Source: Streptococcus sp. (GTDB lineage Bacteria; Bacillota; Bacilli; Lactobacillales; Aerococcaceae). Taken from it: a stretch of DNA of 7,046 bases. Shown here in pieces: positions 5,794-7,046 of the stretch (position 1 is the stretch's first letter; every line of letters begins with the position of its first letter). The notes under the pieces are model-generated. The model worked only from the letters and a program-made list of their open reading frames with translations, was not told the DNA's origin and made no database searches. The DNA is taken from the NCBI GenBank assembly GCA_015264885.1, contig JABZYY010000032.1, positions 4,502 through 11,547 on the forward strand. Reading direction: 5' to 3'. The translations under genes were made by a program, and so were the position numbers.

Positions 5794-6610
5794 TTAATTT
5801 CTCTCCTGTCAATTGAATAAAGATGTCTTCTAACGTTGGTTCCATTGAGTGAATCAATTCCACTTGCGTCATGTCTTGGTCTTTTAAATCTTCAAAAGCC
5901 ATCACTTGTTCGCTGTGGTCCATGTATGTCACTTTCACTCGTTTTTCTTTGTTGTATTTTTGAATAATATCTCGTGGTGTTCCGATTTCCACTAAGTCCC
6001 CTTGGTTTAGTAGGGAAATGCGATCGCACATCTCTGTCGCTTCGACCATGTCGTGTGTCGTTAGGAAAATCGTTGTGCCCGCTGCTTTTAGTTCTTCCAA
6101 CAGACGGTGAATCTTCTTAGAAGTCATTGGGTCTAGCCCACTCGTTGGTTCATCTAGGAAGAGTAACTCTGGTCTGTTTAGCAGTGCTCTTGCTAGAAAC
6201 ATTCGTTGACGCATCCCTGTTGAAAGTTTTTCCGCGATTGTTTTCTTACTTTCTAGTAGTCCGACTTGTTCCAGCACTTCATCGACACGGCTATTTGGTA
6301 ATCCGTAAATCTTCGCGTAGACGATTAAGTTCTTCTCGAGACTTAGTTTTTCGTAGTAACCACTTGAATCTCCTACAAGTCCGATACGTGCTAAGTCTTC
6401 AGGAGTAAGGTCCTTTGTGTCTTTCCCGAGGAGCTGTGTTGTTCCTTCGTCAGCTTTTAGTTGGCCAGTTAGGATATTGATGAGGGTTGTTTTCCCTGCT
6501 CCACTTGGTCCTAAGAACCCGAAGATTTCTCCTTTTTCGACGTTAAATTGAATTTGATTTAATGCTGTCTTGTTTCCAAAACGCTTTGTAATTTTTTCTA
6601 CTGTAATCAT
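5786..6610 (-). CDS. ABC exporter ATP-binding subunit
   Basis: ATPase of a two-gene ABC-2 exporter. Counting from the ATG at 6610 (274 residues): Walker A GPSGAGKTT (34-42), signature LSTGMRQR (129-136), Walker B LLFLDEP (149-155), D-loop SGLD (157-160) and switch His186. The Q-loop region reads GLVGDSSGYYEKLS (77-90), without the usual glutamine. The C terminus ends with EPTLEDIFIQLTGE (257-270), typical of DrrA/BcrA-like export ATPases. Start choice: the ATG at 6610 has GGAGG five bases upstream, while an in-frame ATG at 6622 (278 residues) has no ribosome binding site and its codons overlap that GGAGG. It is co-transcribed with the permease. Substrate unknown. Confidence 0.92.
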   Translation of the reverse strand: MITVEKITKRFGNKTALNQIQFNVEKGEIFGFLGPSGAGKTTLINILTGQLKADEGTTQLLGKDTKDLTPEDLARIGLVGDSSGYYEKLSLEKNLIVYAKIYGLPNSRVDEVLEQVGLLESKKTIAEKLSTGMRQRMFLARALLNRPELLFLDEPTSGLDPMTSKKIHRLLEELKAAGTTIFLTTHDMVEATEMCDRISLLNQGDLVEIGTPRDIIQKYNKEKRVKVTYMDHSEQVMAFEDLKDQDMTQVELIHSMEPTLEDIFIQLTGEKLND

Positions 6611-6637
6611 GTTTGCCTCCATGTGTTGTTCTTGATG

Positions 6638-6665
6638 ATTCTACTTTAACAAAAACGAAGGTCAC
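6638..6665 (-). promoter_or_regulatory. Candidate promoter of the ABC exporter operon
   Basis: On the minus strand, GTGACC (6665-6660) and TAGAAT (6643-6638) are separated by 16 bases. The -10 box matches five of six consensus positions, the -35 box only four of six, so a regulator may be needed for full activity. The leader to the ATG at 6610 would be about 20 bases. Confidence 0.45.
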
Positions 6666-6680
6666 TCAGTAGGCCCGTCC

Positions 6681-6720
6681 GTCACGACTCACCATGACAA
6701 AAGTCACGATAAAAAATGAC
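6681..6720. promoter_or_regulatory. Tandem 22-bp repeat, likely regulator binding site
   Basis: The motif GTCACGA-N6-ATGAC occurs at 6681-6698 and again at 6703-6720, exactly 22 bp apart (two helical turns). Each copy contains GTCA and TGAC in inverted orientation. The spaced bases differ between copies while the twelve motif bases are identical, which argues for selection on binding. It lies just upstream of the candidate exporter promoter, and on the other strand it ends eight bases before a TTGACA box at 6729-6734, so it could control either direction. No regulator gene is visible in the window next to it. Confidence 0.55.
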
Positions 6721-6822
6721 GGCAGAATTTGACAGCTTCTATCATAGGATTAGGAAATTTTCCGTTCTTTTCAGAGAATTTCGGAACCCTTTTCATTATT
6801 GTTGTAAACGCAATTCTTCCTC

Positions 6823-6851
6823 TTTACTTTCCTATTTTTTAGAACTATAAT
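6823..6851 (+). promoter_or_regulatory. Promoter of the GNAT acetyltransferase gene
   Basis: TTTACT (6823-6828) and a perfect TATAAT (6846-6851) are separated by 17 bases, with initiation expected near 6858. The ribosome binding site AAAGGGGGT (6862-6870) follows, eight to nine bases before the ATG at 6878. The order and spacing fit a standard sigma-A promoter with a short leader of about 20 bases. Confidence 0.75.
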
Positions 6852-6877
6852 GCAGGTAGAGAAAGGGGGTAACGATT

Positions 6878-7046
6878 ATGAACGTACCTACACTAGCATC
6901 ACAACGTATCTCTCTAAGGCCCTTTCACGAAACTGACATGGAGATTGTTCAGTCATTGCTAACCGACCCACTAGCAACGTCTAATCTTCCATGGGTATCT
7001 GCAACGTCTCATTTAAATGCAGAGAACTTTTATACACACCTAATGG
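6878..7046 (+). CDS. GNAT-family N-acetyltransferase, 5' part only
   Basis: The first 56 codons of a gene running off the right edge. The peptide starts MNVPTLASQRISLRPFHETD, matching the N terminus of RimJ/RimL-type acetyltransferases, in which a strand ending in L-R-P-F precedes a helix starting at an acidic pair (here the helix continues MEIVQSLLTDP). These enzymes transfer an acetyl group from acetyl-CoA to a protein N terminus or a small amine; the acetyl-CoA-binding motif and active-site region lie beyond the window, so no substrate can be proposed. The start is ATG at 6878, supported by GGGGG eight bases upstream and a good promoter. It is divergent from the ABC exporter genes and shares a 267-base control region with them. 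Confidence 0.72.
   Translation, partial: MNVPTLASQRISLRPFHETDMEIVQSLLTDPLATSNLPWVSATSHLNAENFYTHLM

Noticed and set aside
6760..6786. TTCCG/CGGAA inverted repeat in the divergent control region
   Set aside because: Short five-pair arms with an uneven interior and no U tract adjoining the stem on either strand; not enough for a terminator or riboswitch call.

Overview
The window looks like chromosomal DNA from a low-GC Gram-positive bacterium, most likely a member of the Lactobacillales (Bacillota). The signs are AT-rich intergenic DNA, strong AGGAG-type ribosome binding sites, tightly overlapping genes and a PotD of the streptococcal/enterococcal type. I cannot name the genus from the sequence alone.

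Layout, left to right. Positions 1-212 hold no convincing gene, but contain several small hairpins, a possible H-type pseudoknot (40-65) and a weak plus-strand terminator. Positions 213-4692 form one minus-strand transcription unit: promoter (4665-4692), an XRE-cupin regulator (4080-4622), then potA, potB, potC and potD, each junction within potABCD overlapping by 4 to 8 bases (potA counted from its ATG at 4057), ending in a strong terminator (213-244). It encodes a complete polyamine (spermidine/putrescine) ABC importer: ATPase, two permeases and an extracellular binding protein. Its likely regulator is in the same transcript.

Positions 4693-5091 are a 400-base gene-free stretch in two parts. 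The left part is very AT-rich and carries two adjacent 16-bp palindromes. The right part (4922-5091) is about 50% GC, with direct repeats and interlocking hairpins, and leads into a strong minus-strand terminator (4877-4906). This right part is the most unusual thing in the window: either a structured 3' UTR/small RNA or a dispersed intergenic repeat.

Positions 5092-6610 hold a second minus-strand pair, an ABC-2 exporter made of ATPase and membrane subunit, with an 8-base overlap. Positions 6611-6877 form a divergent control region with a candidate promoter on each strand and a tandem 22-bp repeat that looks like a regulator binding site. A GNAT acetyltransferase gene starts at 6878 on the plus strand and runs off the window.

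Nothing here is clearly a new protein system: the protein-coding content is a conventional polyamine importer, a generic ABC-2 exporter and an acetyltransferase. The candidates for novelty are non-coding: the repeat-bearing structured element at 4922-5091 and three sets of repeated operator-like motifs.
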